A DNA stretch of 7,066 nucleotides, taken from the NCBI GenBank assembly GCA_014381035.1, contig JACMIS010000796.1:1-7066 (forward strand). The letters are read 5' to 3'. The notes below the pieces were generated by a model that saw nothing but the letters and a program-made list of their open reading frames with translations, was not told the DNA's origin and ran no database searches. The stretch comes from Armatimonadota bacterium. GTDB lineage: Bacteria > Armatimonadota > Armatimonadia > Armatimonadales > Armatimonadaceae. Both the position numbers and the translations under genes were made by a program. This document shows, one piece after another, positions 1 through 6,500 of this stretch. Every line of letters begins with the position of its first letter. Positions within the stretch are counted from its first letter, which is position 1.

Positions 1-6
1 AGAGGT

Positions 7-35
7 ATGTTACCGCTACTTCATCCCCCTGTCAA
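7..35 (-). promoter_or_regulatory. Sigma70-type promoter reading out of the left edge
   Basis: On the minus strand a perfect -35 hexamer TTGACA (35 to 30) is followed by a 17-bp spacer and a -10 hexamer TAACAT (12 to 7, 4 of 6 matches to TATAAT). The DNA just upstream of it (about 48-70) is A/T-rich, which could act as an UP-like element. The promoter lies between the end of the HAD phosphatase gene and the window edge. It would therefore drive a minus-strand gene outside the window, separately from the thioredoxin/phosphatase pair. The match is by eye only; no transcription start is known. Confidence 0.5.
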
Positions 36-77
36 GGCTTTCCACAGAAGTTTTATAACTTTGTTTTAAACGAAGAT

Positions 78-743
78 TTAGCGCACCGCAGGAAGGAGTA
101 TCTTGCCTGCCTCCTCCAGTGTCGTCACTATATAGGAGGGCTTTGCTTTCGCGAATCGGTCGGGTGGGTCATGCGCCCATTGGATACCGATAGTAGTCGC
201 GCACCCTGCCGCCACTCCCGCCGCCACATCCGCCCACAAATCTCCTACCATCGCGGCATATTCCGGCGCGGTGCGAAGCCGATCACAAGCGCGATGAATC
301 GGTTCGGGATGTGGTTTGTAAGTGGCCGTATCTTCACGCGCAATGATAACATTCACCGGAAGTCTCATACGGTGACAGAGTGCCGTGGCAATACGCCGGG
401 CGTTTCGGGTAACAACCGCTAGCCCCACTCCCTGACTATGAAGCGTGTGCAAAAGAGTCGTCGCGCCAGGTATCGCTTCGGGATTCTTGCAGCCGACTTC
501 CTCATGCTTCTCCAAAAGACTATATAAATCGTTGCGTGCCTCCTCGCGTTGATCAGGAGGCAACCGCGCAACGGTTTCCGCGATCACATCCAGCGAATCG
601 CTATTTTGTAGAATTGTATCGTCGCCGTGGTAGAGTTCTCTCACCCGTTCCTGCACCTCATGGCGCATTGCGGGGAAGTCTATGAACGTGCGCACGAGAG
701 TGCCATCCAGATCGAACAGGACGGCGTGTAGCTTCTTCGTCAC
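78..743 (-). CDS. HAD-superfamily phosphatase, phosphoglycolate phosphatase-like
   Basis: A 221-residue cytoplasmic hydrolase of the haloacid dehalogenase superfamily, the usual size for phosphoglycolate phosphatase/PGMB-like members. All four catalytic motifs are visible: motif I DLDGT with nucleophile Asp11 and Asp13, motif II Thr112 in VTRN, motif III Lys143 in YKPHPEP, and motif IV GDLWAD with Asp168 and Asp172 for Mg2+. The insert between motifs I and II (about residues 20-95) is a helical C1-type cap, which sets substrate choice. The family hydrolyses small phosphate esters; the substrate cannot be read from the sequence. The start is GTG at 743, supported by GGAGA at 751-755 with 7-nt spacing, located inside the end of the upstream thioredoxin gene. 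The two genes are 2 nt apart, so they are almost certainly co-transcribed and translationally coupled. No convincing terminator follows the stop. Confidence 0.87.
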   Translation of the reverse strand: MTKKLHAVLFDLDGTLVRTFIDFPAMRHEVQERVRELYHGDDTILQNSDSLDVIAETVARLPPDQREEARNDLYSLLEKHEEVGCKNPEAIPGATTLLHTLHSQGVGLAVVTRNARRIATALCHRMRLPVNVIIAREDTATYKPHPEPIHRACDRLRTAPEYAAMVGDLWADVAAGVAAGCATTIGIQWAHDPPDRFAKAKPSYIVTTLEEAGKILLPAVR

Positions 744-745
744 GC

Positions 746-1387
746 TTATTTCTCCGCGAGCAGCTGGGGAATCAGTTCGTTCAGGCGGTCGTGCGTTCCC
801 CGTCCCGGAGTCATATCCAATCCCGGTTCGTACATACGCAACTTACCGTTTCGGTCGATTATCGCCATCGTCGGGAGGGAGTCCACTTGATAGTTTACCT
901 GCCATACCGAGCTGCCGACGGAATCGGCAACCACGGTGTAGTTCATCCCCATAGTCTTGGCAAAGGGGGCAACCTGTTTTACGGTCTCGTCGGAGATACC
1001 CACAACCACCAACCCCTGGCTGCCATAGGTATCATGCAACTCTTTCAATAGCGGGATGGTCTTGCGGCAGGGTCCACACCAGGTCGCCCAGAAGTCGAGA
1101 ATCACCACTTTGCCACGTAAAGCCTCCAGGGTGACACTTTCCCCCTGGATAGATTTCAGATTCCCGATAGTCTGTGCTGTCGGAGGGTTCTTTATTTGTG
1201 GCACACCGGTCGCCGAGGCTTTGATCTCGGTTTCCTCAGATACTACGGGTTCCGGCGCGGGTGGCGGTCCCATCTTCGGCGCGGATGGTGATGCGGTGGT
1301 CGTCTGAGAGTTATTCGCACACCCGGCGACTATTGCGCACGTACTGATCAGGAGCGCGACCGCCGCGCCGAAGGGTTGACTTCTCAT
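746..1387 (-). CDS. TlpA/ResA-like thioredoxin-fold lipoprotein
   Basis: A 213-residue exported thiol-disulfide oxidoreductase. The N-terminus is a lipoprotein signal peptide: Arg2, a hydrophobic stretch at residues 7-20, and lipobox VAGC with Cys23 as the expected lipidated residue. A Ser/Thr/Pro-rich linker (about 24-70) then leads to a TlpA/AhpC-TSA thioredoxin fold (about 72-213). The active site WCGPC has its cysteines at 104 and 107, and the cis-proline loop is at LPT (Pro172). Such proteins reduce periplasmic disulfides, for example in cytochrome c maturation or oxidative-stress repair; no cytochrome genes are in view, so the target is unknown. The ATG at 1387 is preferred because AAGGTGG (1394-1400) sits 6 nt upstream and the signal peptide starts exactly there. 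The frame stays open to 1525, but that extension would bury the signal peptide. It is the first gene of an operon with the HAD phosphatase. Confidence 0.9.
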   Translation of the reverse strand: MRSQPFGAAVALLISTCAIVAGCANNSQTTTASPSAPKMGPPPAPEPVVSEETEIKASATGVPQIKNPPTAQTIGNLKSIQGESVTLEALRGKVVILDFWATWCGPCRKTIPLLKELHDTYGSQGLVVVGISDETVKQVAPFAKTMGMNYTVVADSVGSSVWQVNYQVDSLPTMAIIDRNGKLRMYEPGLDMTPGRGTHDRLNELIPQLLAEK

Positions 1388-1447
1388 AACAAACCACCTT
1401 TTGTTTTCATCGCGCAGTTTTTTCGTTGCCCGCGCACCTTTATGGCA

Positions 1448-1466
1448 TATTATTTGCGTAATAATA
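1448..1466. repeat. A/T-rich dyad, possible operator
   Basis: A perfect 7-bp inverted repeat, TATTATT (1448-1454) and AATAATA (1460-1466), flanks the 5-bp centre TGCGT. It lies about 60 bp upstream of the thioredoxin start, where that gene's promoter should be, and stands out as an A/T island in GC-rich DNA. A dyad of this spacing could bind a dimeric regulator, but an A/T-rich promoter could give such symmetry by chance. Confidence 0.3.
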
Positions 1467-1550
1467 AAGCGAAATTGGTCGAATCGAGAGGTGGGACGCG
1501 ATTGCCCCTCCGAAATCCGTGACACTTGCCGACACTATATACAGTATTAC

Positions 1551-1583
1551 GATAGGAAAAGTGCGACTAATTTTCATCCTATC
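1551..1583 (+). other. Possible 5'-leader hairpin of the exporter operon
   Basis: GATAGGA (1551-1557) pairs with TCCTATC (1577-1583). After a 2-nt bulge, AAA (1558-1560) can pair with TTT (1572-1574), leaving a loop of about 11 nt. It overlaps the tentative -10 element and lies about 57 nt before the ATPase start, so it may be a leader hairpin or an operator. Only inverted symmetry supports it. Confidence 0.25.
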
Positions 1584-1626
1584 TGCAAACGAGATCAGTT
1601 GAATACACAATTTCCCGGTACTAAGT

Positions 1627-1631
1627 AAGGA
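1627..1631 (+). promoter_or_regulatory. Ribosome binding site that selects the ATPase start
   Basis: AAGGA sits 8 nt before the ATG at 1640. Two other in-frame ATGs, at 1631 and 1634, overlap or abut this site and are too close to it for normal initiation. The third ATG is therefore the most likely start. Confidence 0.6.
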
Positions 1632-1639
1632 TGATGTCT

Positions 1640-2446
1640 ATGAATATCCCACCGCTTCATGGCGACGGACCGCCCGCGCTGGCGATCCGCAATCTGTGTG
1701 TTGGCTACAAGAAAGATATGTTCACCCCGGTGAAACAGGTCGTCCACAGTCTTGACCTTTCCGTCGCACCCGGCGAAGTCGTCGGATTCCTCGGCCCCAA
1801 CGGCGCGGGGAAATCGTCCACTATCAAGGCGATCATGGGCTTTCTCGCACCCGAGTCGGGCGATGTGTTCGTGTTCGGGCACGCGGCGGGAACCACGCTC
1901 GCGAAAGCGAAAATCGGATACTTACCCGAAGTCGCGCTCTATTATCCGTTCCTGACGCCTTTAGAAACGCTACGGCTTTACGGCAATCTGCAAGGGTTGA
2001 GCGGTAGATCGCTCGACGAAGAGGCGATGGAGTTGCTACGGCGCGTCGGACTGGAAGGCAAGGAGAAGTCGCAACTGAAAACTTTCTCGAAGGGGATGCA
2101 ACAACGGCTCGGCATCGCGCAATCCCTGCTCGGTTCGCCGGACCTGCTGGTTTTGGACGAGGTGACCTCCGGCTTGGATCCGGTCGGGCGGCGGCATCTG
2201 CGCGAGTTACTACAGGAGATCAAGACCGGCGGCACGACGATTTTCTTCTCGTCGCACGAGCTTTCCGAGGTCGCATTGCTTTGTGACCGGATCATCCTGC
2301 TCAACAATGGCACCGTGGTAGACGAACGCCCGATGAACGACGAACTGCGCGGCGGGGTGACGTCGCAACTGGAAGACTACTTCATCCGCACCATCGAAGA
2401 AACCACGGCGACGAAACCGCAGGAGGCGACTCGTGGAAATCATTAA
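1640..2446 (+). CDS. ABC transporter ATP-binding protein (ABC-2 exporter type)
   Basis: A 268-residue nucleotide-binding subunit that would power the permease encoded directly downstream at the cytoplasmic face of the membrane. The complete motif set is present: Walker A GPNGAGKSS (52-60), a Q-loop region reading YLPE with Glu in place of Gln, signature FSKGMQQRL (149-157), Walker B LLVLDE (169-174), a D-loop with SGLDP, and switch His206 in SSHE. The D-loop region reads DEVTSGLDP, with Val where Pro is usual, which is not expected to abolish activity. The fold and the single-domain layout match the CcmA/NatA/GldA-like ATPases of ABC-2 exporters. The start at 1640 is chosen for its ribosome site; 1631 or 1634 would add 3 or 2 residues. 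The gene overlaps the permease gene by 14 nt, a sign of coupled translation. The substrate is unknown. Confidence 0.94.
   Translation: MNIPPLHGDGPPALAIRNLCVGYKKDMFTPVKQVVHSLDLSVAPGEVVGFLGPNGAGKSSTIKAIMGFLAPESGDVFVFGHAAGTTLAKAKIGYLPEVALYYPFLTPLETLRLYGNLQGLSGRSLDEEAMELLRRVGLEGKEKSQLKTFSKGMQQRLGIAQSLLGSPDLLVLDEVTSGLDPVGRRHLRELLQEIKTGGTTIFFSSHELSEVALLCDRIILLNNGTVVDERPMNDELRGGVTSQLEDYFIRTIEETTATKPQEATRGNH
2421..2426 (+). promoter_or_regulatory. Perfect Shine-Dalgarno for the permease
   Basis: A full AGGAGG consensus lies inside the 3' end of the ATPase gene, 6 nt before the GTG at 2433. It decides the permease start and explains how a GTG-initiated gene overlapping its neighbour is translated efficiently. 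Confidence 0.85.
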
Positions 2447-3221
2447 TCGCAAACTTATTATCTGGAAAGCCCTCGCTTACGCGTCTATCTTGGAAAGCGT
2501 TCGGCGTAAGGATATTTACGTCGCCGTGATCCTTTGTGTCCTGCTTTTCGGGACGGCGACGACCATCGGATCGTTCGGTGTCAAAGGTCTGGAAATCTTT
2601 TTCAAGGACGTCGCGCTAACGATCATCGGTCTGTTGTCCACTGTGATCGCGATCCTTTTCTCGGCACGACAGATCGCGGAAGAGGTTTCGCGCCGCACCG
2701 TTTATCCACTCCTGGCGCGTCCGATCTCGCGGGGCGACCTTCTTTTCGGTAAGTTTCTCGGAGCCTACGCGCTTTCCGTGTTCGCCATGCTTCTTTTTGC
2801 CGGAGTGTGTGCGGGATGCCTATGGGTATACAAAATCCCGCTTGGTGCCGTGTTTCTCCAGTATCTGCTCCTGCGTGTCTTCGCGCTCGGGGTTCTGTGC
2901 GCGTTGACGATCATGTTGTCGCTTTTCATGACCCCGCAGGCGACGACCACGATTGCCTTGCTTGTCGCCGTCGGGTCCTCCACGTTCGCGAGTGCGATTC
3001 AGTTGCTATATCCCGGCACCGAGGGAATGAAACAAACGCTCCTTGCCGGAATGTATTTTGTCGTGCCGCAATTGAATCTGTTCGATATGGGCAAAAAGGT
3101 TTCCTACGGATGGGCTCCGGTGCCGCTCTGGGCAATCGGGTTCCTGTTTTTGTATGCGTCTCTATATTGTGCCTTGTTTCTTTTCATCGGTTCCCTTCGC
3201 TTCAAAAGGCAGGCTTTGTAA
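2433..3221 (+). CDS. ABC-2-type transporter permease
   Basis: A 262-residue integral membrane protein, the expected partner of the ATPase whose gene it overlaps by 14 nt. About six hydrophobic segments are visible, roughly at residues 28-47, 60-79, 108-130, 139-165, 171-192 and 232-254. Between the second and third lies a charged cytoplasmic loop with the sequence RRTVYPLLARPISR followed by GDLLFGKFLGAY, a pattern typical of ABC-2 permeases that couple to the ATPase. This layout fits NatB/ABC-2-like exporters, which work as dimers with two ATPases. The start is GTG with a perfect ribosome site. The TPR-like gene begins 4 nt after the stop, so the three genes form one transcription unit. The substrate cannot be predicted; lipids, peptides, polysaccharides and ions are all possible for this class. 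Confidence 0.87.
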   Translation: MEIINRKLIIWKALAYASILESVRRKDIYVAVILCVLLFGTATTIGSFGVKGLEIFFKDVALTIIGLLSTVIAILFSARQIAEEVSRRTVYPLLARPISRGDLLFGKFLGAYALSVFAMLLFAGVCAGCLWVYKIPLGAVFLQYLLLRVFALGVLCALTIMLSLFMTPQATTTIALLVAVGSSTFASAIQLLYPGTEGMKQTLLAGMYFVVPQLNLFDMGKKVSYGWAPVPLWAIGFLFLYASLYCALFLFIGSLRFKRQAL

Positions 3222-3225
3222 ACCC

Positions 3226-4167
3226 ATGCGTGATAACACCCTCTGGCGCGACATCGCCCTCGGCACCGGTGCGTTTCTACTGACGGGATTCGCAGGATCA
3301 GCACTGGTTCGTAGTGCCACACCGGTCGTAGAGATACGGGGCGCGGGCATGTCCCCGCAAATGCAGGAACGACTCGAGGAGTCGGCAACGGCATCGCTTT
3401 TCGGGCAGTTTCGCTCGTCCATCGCAGATTTTCTGTGGCTCAAAGTGGATAAGTACATGCACAACGGGGTGGAACTGCGCGGTCTGACGGCTCAGGAAAA
3501 AAAGGGCGACACTCCGCTCGCACGGACGGCAGAGGAGGATGTCGAGGGCGGCTTCGAGCAGCACGCAGAGGAAACCACGATTGTGCCTTCGGCGAAGAAA
3601 GATTGGCGCGGCATCATCGGCGATGTGGAGCGTGCGGTGCAACCCTACGAGGATATGTCCAATCACAAGCACCGCGACCCGAAAGAAACGTTGCCACTAT
3701 ACCGTCTGATGACCGCGTCGAACCCCCAGTTTGTTCCCGGCTATGTTTACGGGGCGGCAATGATCAGTCGCGACCGCACAAAATATCCCGAAGCGTTGGC
3801 ATTCTTGCGCGAAGGCGAGGCAAACAACCCCAATTCTATAGAGATTAAAGCCGAGATAGGGATGATGCACGTCGCCAAAATCCGTGAGTACCGCGCTGGA
3901 ATCCGCCCGCTCGCGGAAGCGATTGTTATCGCGTCGCGGCGCGACCCTGGCACACTCACCGACGACGAAAAAGAAGCGTGGCAAAACGCCTATCGCTGGC
4001 TGGTGCTGTCCTACCGGTATACCGGCGACCGTAAAATTGCCTATCAGGTCGCGGTCGCGGGCTTGAAGCAGTTTCCCGGCGATGTGACGTGCCGGAAGCA
4101 GTTAGAGATAGAGCGTAACGGCGAGTGGAACCGATATGTCGCGACGCCGGGCGACGAAGCGAAGTAA
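3226..4167 (+). CDS. Membrane-anchored TPR-like protein linked to the ABC exporter
   Basis: A 313-residue protein of no recognised named function. Residues about 9-29 form a single hydrophobic segment (signal anchor or uncleaved signal), so the rest probably faces the cell exterior or periplasm. Next comes a distinctive stretch with ADFLWLKVDKYMHNG (67-81), which I take as a conserved family motif, then a charged low-complexity linker (about 88-128). The region from about 153 to 295 is a run of amphipathic helix pairs with TPR-like features, such as YPEALAFLREGEANNP and IAYQVAVAGLKQFPGD. TPR repeats bind proteins, so a role as partner or assembly factor of the adjacent exporter is inferred from context. 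The frame is open from 3154, but that would overlap the permease by 68 nt. The ATG at 3226, 4 nt after the permease stop, fits the anchor better, though its ribosome site is weak (AGG about 12 nt upstream) and coupling is likely. Confidence 0.8.
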   Translation: MRDNTLWRDIALGTGAFLLTGFAGSALVRSATPVVEIRGAGMSPQMQERLEESATASLFGQFRSSIADFLWLKVDKYMHNGVELRGLTAQEKKGDTPLARTAEEDVEGGFEQHAEETTIVPSAKKDWRGIIGDVERAVQPYEDMSNHKHRDPKETLPLYRLMTASNPQFVPGYVYGAAMISRDRTKYPEALAFLREGEANNPNSIEIKAEIGMMHVAKIREYRAGIRPLAEAIVIASRRDPGTLTDDEKEAWQNAYRWLVLSYRYTGDRKIAYQVAVAGLKQFPGDVTCRKQLEIERNGEWNRYVATPGDEAK

Positions 4168-4215
4168 ACGCGGCGTCCACCCGGACGTGAATGCCCCGGT
4201 GGACGCCGCGTTTTT
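4166..4215. terminator. Strong bidirectional intrinsic terminator
   Basis: A perfect 16-bp, very GC-rich stem (4166-4181 paired with 4198-4213) encloses a 16-nt loop and is followed on the plus strand by TTTTT (4211-4215). It ends the exporter operon; the last two bases of the TPR gene's stop codon are part of the stem. On the minus strand the same stem ends in TTTACTT, so it can also stop transcripts of the convergent glycosidase gene, whose stop codon lies about 20 nt before it. Confidence 0.92.
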
Positions 4216-4234
4216 CCCGGCGCAGAATATCTGC

Positions 4235-5566
4235 TTACTGCTCCAGAAAGACTGTCACGGTACGAGGTAGCATTTCAAGAGACACCAGCCCCGTGTCGTC
4301 CGTATGGTAAGCGGTTCCTTCGGCTATGGGAGAGTCGTGGCTAACTTGTCTTGTTTCGGCTCGCGTGCGATCCAGATCAACCCGCAGGTAGGCTGCCCGT
4401 GGCTGTCCACCGCTGACAACGACATTCGCAGGACCGCCTGTGTTCAGCAACAAAACGCGTAATTGCCCCGCTTCGGGCTCGACTCCCACGACGGCATAGA
4501 TGCAGTCTCCCATTACCTTCGCGGAAACGATTTGCGTTTCCGCCGGGAACGTCTGCGCGTACAGTCTCAACATATGGAACGCTGGAAACGGTTCCTCGGT
4601 ATCCGCGTCTGCAATCGGGAAATCATTCTGGTACTGCCAGTAGTCCATCACCGAGGCTTCGGCGAGCGTCAGGCACCGCGCATAGGATTGCGCGAGTTTG
4701 AACGCGTGGTCCCATGTGTTCCAGATAGGCGGGTCACTTTTTCCCAATTGCGCATCGTAGCCCGTTTCCAGGCACCACACCGGGTGCCGGTACAGTCGGG
4801 CGGCTTTGGCGATAAGACGGTAAGAATCGTCGGAGGCGGTAAGCGAATCCCAGGCGTGAAACGAGACCGGACCCAGATATGGCACGACCGATTTATCGGA
4901 CATGATCGCGGTGACATAGGGGACAAGCGATTCGCCGTTCGATGTGTCGCCTAATAGCCATTTCGTCGGGAATCCGAGCTTTTGAATCGCCGCCCCCCCA
5001 CGGGTAATGAAATAACGCGCCTCTTCCGGCGGTAAGAGAATGTTCTCCCCGCTATCCGCCCCGTTGAACGATATGTACGGCACGGTGAGGCCATGCCTTT
5101 CGCGACCAAGCCGTAACCACTCCGCGATAGCCGCAATCACCTTGTCCCGTTTGTCGGGCGCGATACGTCGCCCCGTTGTCGCCTCCGGGTTAGTCACACA
5201 ATGGTCGGGCACATCCCATATACTGGCAACGAGCGGGATTTTCAGGTCGCGGAACGTTTCCATCAGCCGGAACACATCCTTGACGGACGTGTGCCCCGCA
5301 TCGTAGTTGTCACCGCTCGCCTTGATAAACGTTTTGAGCGGGATACCGATCCGAGCGTGACCGACCGGCATGTTTTTTAACACATGCGCCCCTACCGAAT
5401 CGTAAGCGTCCCGATCCCCGAACCGCGCAATGGCAAAGTTGCCCCCGAAAGCGGTGATGACTTGCCGCGTGGCTTTGCGATCTGCCAGGACACGCACAGT
5501 TCGTGTCGGCTCTTGCGACAATTCTCGCTCGATCAACTCGGCGGAAACCGTTTCGCCATCATTCAT
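4235..5566 (-). CDS. Clan-A (GH30/GH39-like) glycosidase-like protein with altered acid/base site
   Basis: A 443-residue protein with no signal peptide, so probably cytoplasmic. An N-terminal FGGNF (about 40-44), as in GH30-type barrels, starts a (beta/alpha)8-like region of about 320 residues. A C-terminal beta-rich domain (about 345-443) contains VLLLNTGG and resembles the side sandwich of GH30/GH39 enzymes. The likely nucleophile is Glu267 in WCLETGYD on strand 7. At the end of strand 4, where clan-A enzymes carry Asn-Glu as acid/base, this protein reads SFNGADSGEN: Asn168 is kept but residue 169 is Gly (codon GGG at 5062-5060, one transition from GAG). Glu174 nearby is the only close substitute. 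It may be a non-hydrolytic or altered glycosidase. Start ATG at 5566, with AGGAAGG (5577-5583) 10 nt upstream. It follows panC by 23 nt in the same direction. The exact family is uncertain. Confidence 0.75.
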   Translation of the reverse strand: MNDGETVSAELIERELSQEPTRTVRVLADRKATRQVITAFGGNFAIARFGDRDAYDSVGAHVLKNMPVGHARIGIPLKTFIKASGDNYDAGHTSVKDVFRLMETFRDLKIPLVASIWDVPDHCVTNPEATTGRRIAPDKRDKVIAAIAEWLRLGRERHGLTVPYISFNGADSGENILLPPEEARYFITRGGAAIQKLGFPTKWLLGDTSNGESLVPYVTAIMSDKSVVPYLGPVSFHAWDSLTASDDSYRLIAKAARLYRHPVWCLETGYDAQLGKSDPPIWNTWDHAFKLAQSYARCLTLAEASVMDYWQYQNDFPIADADTEEPFPAFHMLRLYAQTFPAETQIVSAKVMGDCIYAVVGVEPEAGQLRVLLLNTGGPANVVVSGGQPRAAYLRVDLDRTRAETRQVSHDSPIAEGTAYHTDDTGLVSLEMLPRTVTVFLEQ

Positions 5567-5589
5567 TACAATTCAGCCTTCCTGCTATT

Positions 5590-6459
5590 TCATCGCCGAA
5601 CGATGACGCGGTTATCGATCAAGCGTACGTCGCCGATGTGCACCGCGATAATAACGAGTGCACGTTCCGTGATCTCGTCTACTTCCGTAAGCGTCCGGGG
5701 GTCCACGACGGCGAGGTAATCCAGTCTGGCATCCGGCGCGTGGGACTCCAGAAGCGTTCGCAGCCACGCGGCAATGACCGGTCCTTTATCCGTCTGTGTC
5801 TCGGCGGTCACGGAATCCAGCAGATCCTGCGCGGTGTCGAGGAGATACGGAATCACCTTCGCCGTTTTGCGGGCTTCGGGCGACAGACGGGTATTCCGGG
5901 ACGACATCGCCAGCCCGTCAGTTTCACGCACGGTCGGGCAGGGCACAATGACCAGCGGCATGGCAAGATCACGCACCATCTGAGTGACGACGGCTAGCTG
6001 TTGCCAATCTTTCTCGCCAAAGTAAGCGCGGTCGCACTGTGCGACATGGAGAAGTTTCGCAACCACCGTAGTCACGCCCGCGAAATGACCGGGGCGGAAA
6101 TACCCCTCCCATGCCTTCGTCAGCGGCGATTCGACGATCACCTGGGTGCTAAAACCTGACGGATACATCTCGTTCGCCTCCGGAGCGAACACGAGGTCGG
6201 CACCGGCTCCCGAAGATAAGGCGATGTCCTGTTCCAACGGGCGCGGATAGGCTTCCAAGTCACGCTTCTCGTTGAACTGGGTCGGATTGACAAAAACGCT
6301 GACCACGACGAATCCGCATTCCTTTCGCGCCTGTCGGATCAACGCGAGATGCCCCTCGTGCAGCGCACCCATTGTCGGAACGAAACCGACAATTTGACCG
6401 GATGCTTTCGCCTGAGCGACTCGCTGACGAACATCGTTGATTGTGGTTACGGTTTGCAT
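5590..6459 (-). CDS. panC: Pantothenate synthetase (pantoate--beta-alanine ligase)
   Basis: A 289-residue enzyme that joins pantoate and beta-alanine using ATP via pantoyl-adenylate, the last step of vitamin B5 synthesis for coenzyme A. It is full length (the E. coli enzyme is about 283 residues). Diagnostic motifs: PTMGALHEGH (28-37) with the nucleotide-binding HxGH at His34/His37, FVNPTQF (56-62), RPGHF then GVTT (122-131), GEKDWQQ (148-154) and the KMSKS-like MSSRN (185-189). The ATG at 6459 is chosen because it gives the normal PanC N-terminus. The frame continues to a TTG at 6495, adding 12 residues that would run through a hairpin, and neither start has a good ribosome site. No panB or panD is in the window. 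The glycosidase-like gene follows after 23 nt, and the upstream spacer is unusually rich in hairpins. Confidence 0.97.
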   Translation of the reverse strand: MQTVTTINDVRQRVAQAKASGQIVGFVPTMGALHEGHLALIRQARKECGFVVVSVFVNPTQFNEKRDLEAYPRPLEQDIALSSGAGADLVFAPEANEMYPSGFSTQVIVESPLTKAWEGYFRPGHFAGVTTVVAKLLHVAQCDRAYFGEKDWQQLAVVTQMVRDLAMPLVIVPCPTVRETDGLAMSSRNTRLSPEARKTAKVIPYLLDTAQDLLDSVTAETQTDKGPVIAAWLRTLLESHAPDARLDYLAVVDPRTLTEVDEITERALVIIAVHIGDVRLIDNRVIVRR

Positions 6460-6471
6460 AAACGGTACCAA

Positions 6472-6500
6472 CGAGGCATGAATGCCCCGCCTCAAAACGA
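6472..6500 (-). repeat. Hairpin repeat, copy 2 (panC leader)
   Basis: On the minus strand CGGGGCA and TGCCTCG flank a 4-nt loop (stem-loop 6472-6489), giving a 7-bp RNA stem with one G-U pair. It lies just upstream of the panC ATG. The stem and its flank (CCGCCT then AAACGA at the high-coordinate end on the plus strand) match the element at 6563-6592, 91 bp away. Confidence 0.55.

Larger units (their letters stand above)
1388..1639. promoter_or_regulatory. Divergent intergenic regulatory region
   Basis: This 252-bp gap separates the minus-strand thioredoxin operon from the plus-strand ABC exporter operon and must hold both promoters. For the plus strand, a tentative promoter is TTGCCG (1526-1531), a 16-bp spacer and TACGAT (1548-1553). 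For the minus strand, the A/T-rich segment around 1441-1470 is the likely promoter area, but no clear hexamer pair stands out. Two dyads, described separately, lie at 1448-1466 and 1551-1583. No credible small ORF was seen here. Confidence 0.5.

Noticed and set aside
48..61. Small inverted repeat AAGTT-TTAT-AACTT after the phosphatase gene
   Set aside because: An A/T-only style 5-bp stem without a U-tract is not a credible terminator.
1388..1525. 46-residue N-terminal extension of the thioredoxin frame
   Set aside because: It would place the lipoprotein signal peptide inside the protein, and the strong ribosome site AAGGTGG points to the ATG at 1387.
3154..3225. Upstream in-frame start of the TPR-like gene
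   Set aside because: It overlaps the permease by 68 nt and adds residues without family-like features; the ATG at 3226 gives a clean membrane anchor.
2807..3283. 158-codon plus-strand frame within the permease and TPR genes
   Set aside because: It runs in a different frame through the permease gene, has Arg/Cys/His-rich composition typical of a shadow frame, and has no recognisable domain.
4187..4198. TGAATGCCCCG in the terminator loop, identical to part of the panC leader hairpin (6479-6489)
   Set aside because: An 11-bp match is expected by chance several times in a window of this size, and it sits in the loop rather than in an equivalent stem.
4463..4954. 163-codon plus-strand open frame antisense to the glycosidase gene
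   Set aside because: It is the shadow of a well-supported GC-rich gene, with no ribosome site or recognisable protein.
5503..5997. 164-codon plus-strand frame across the glycosidase start and panC end
   Set aside because: Antisense to two clear genes; no supporting start signal.
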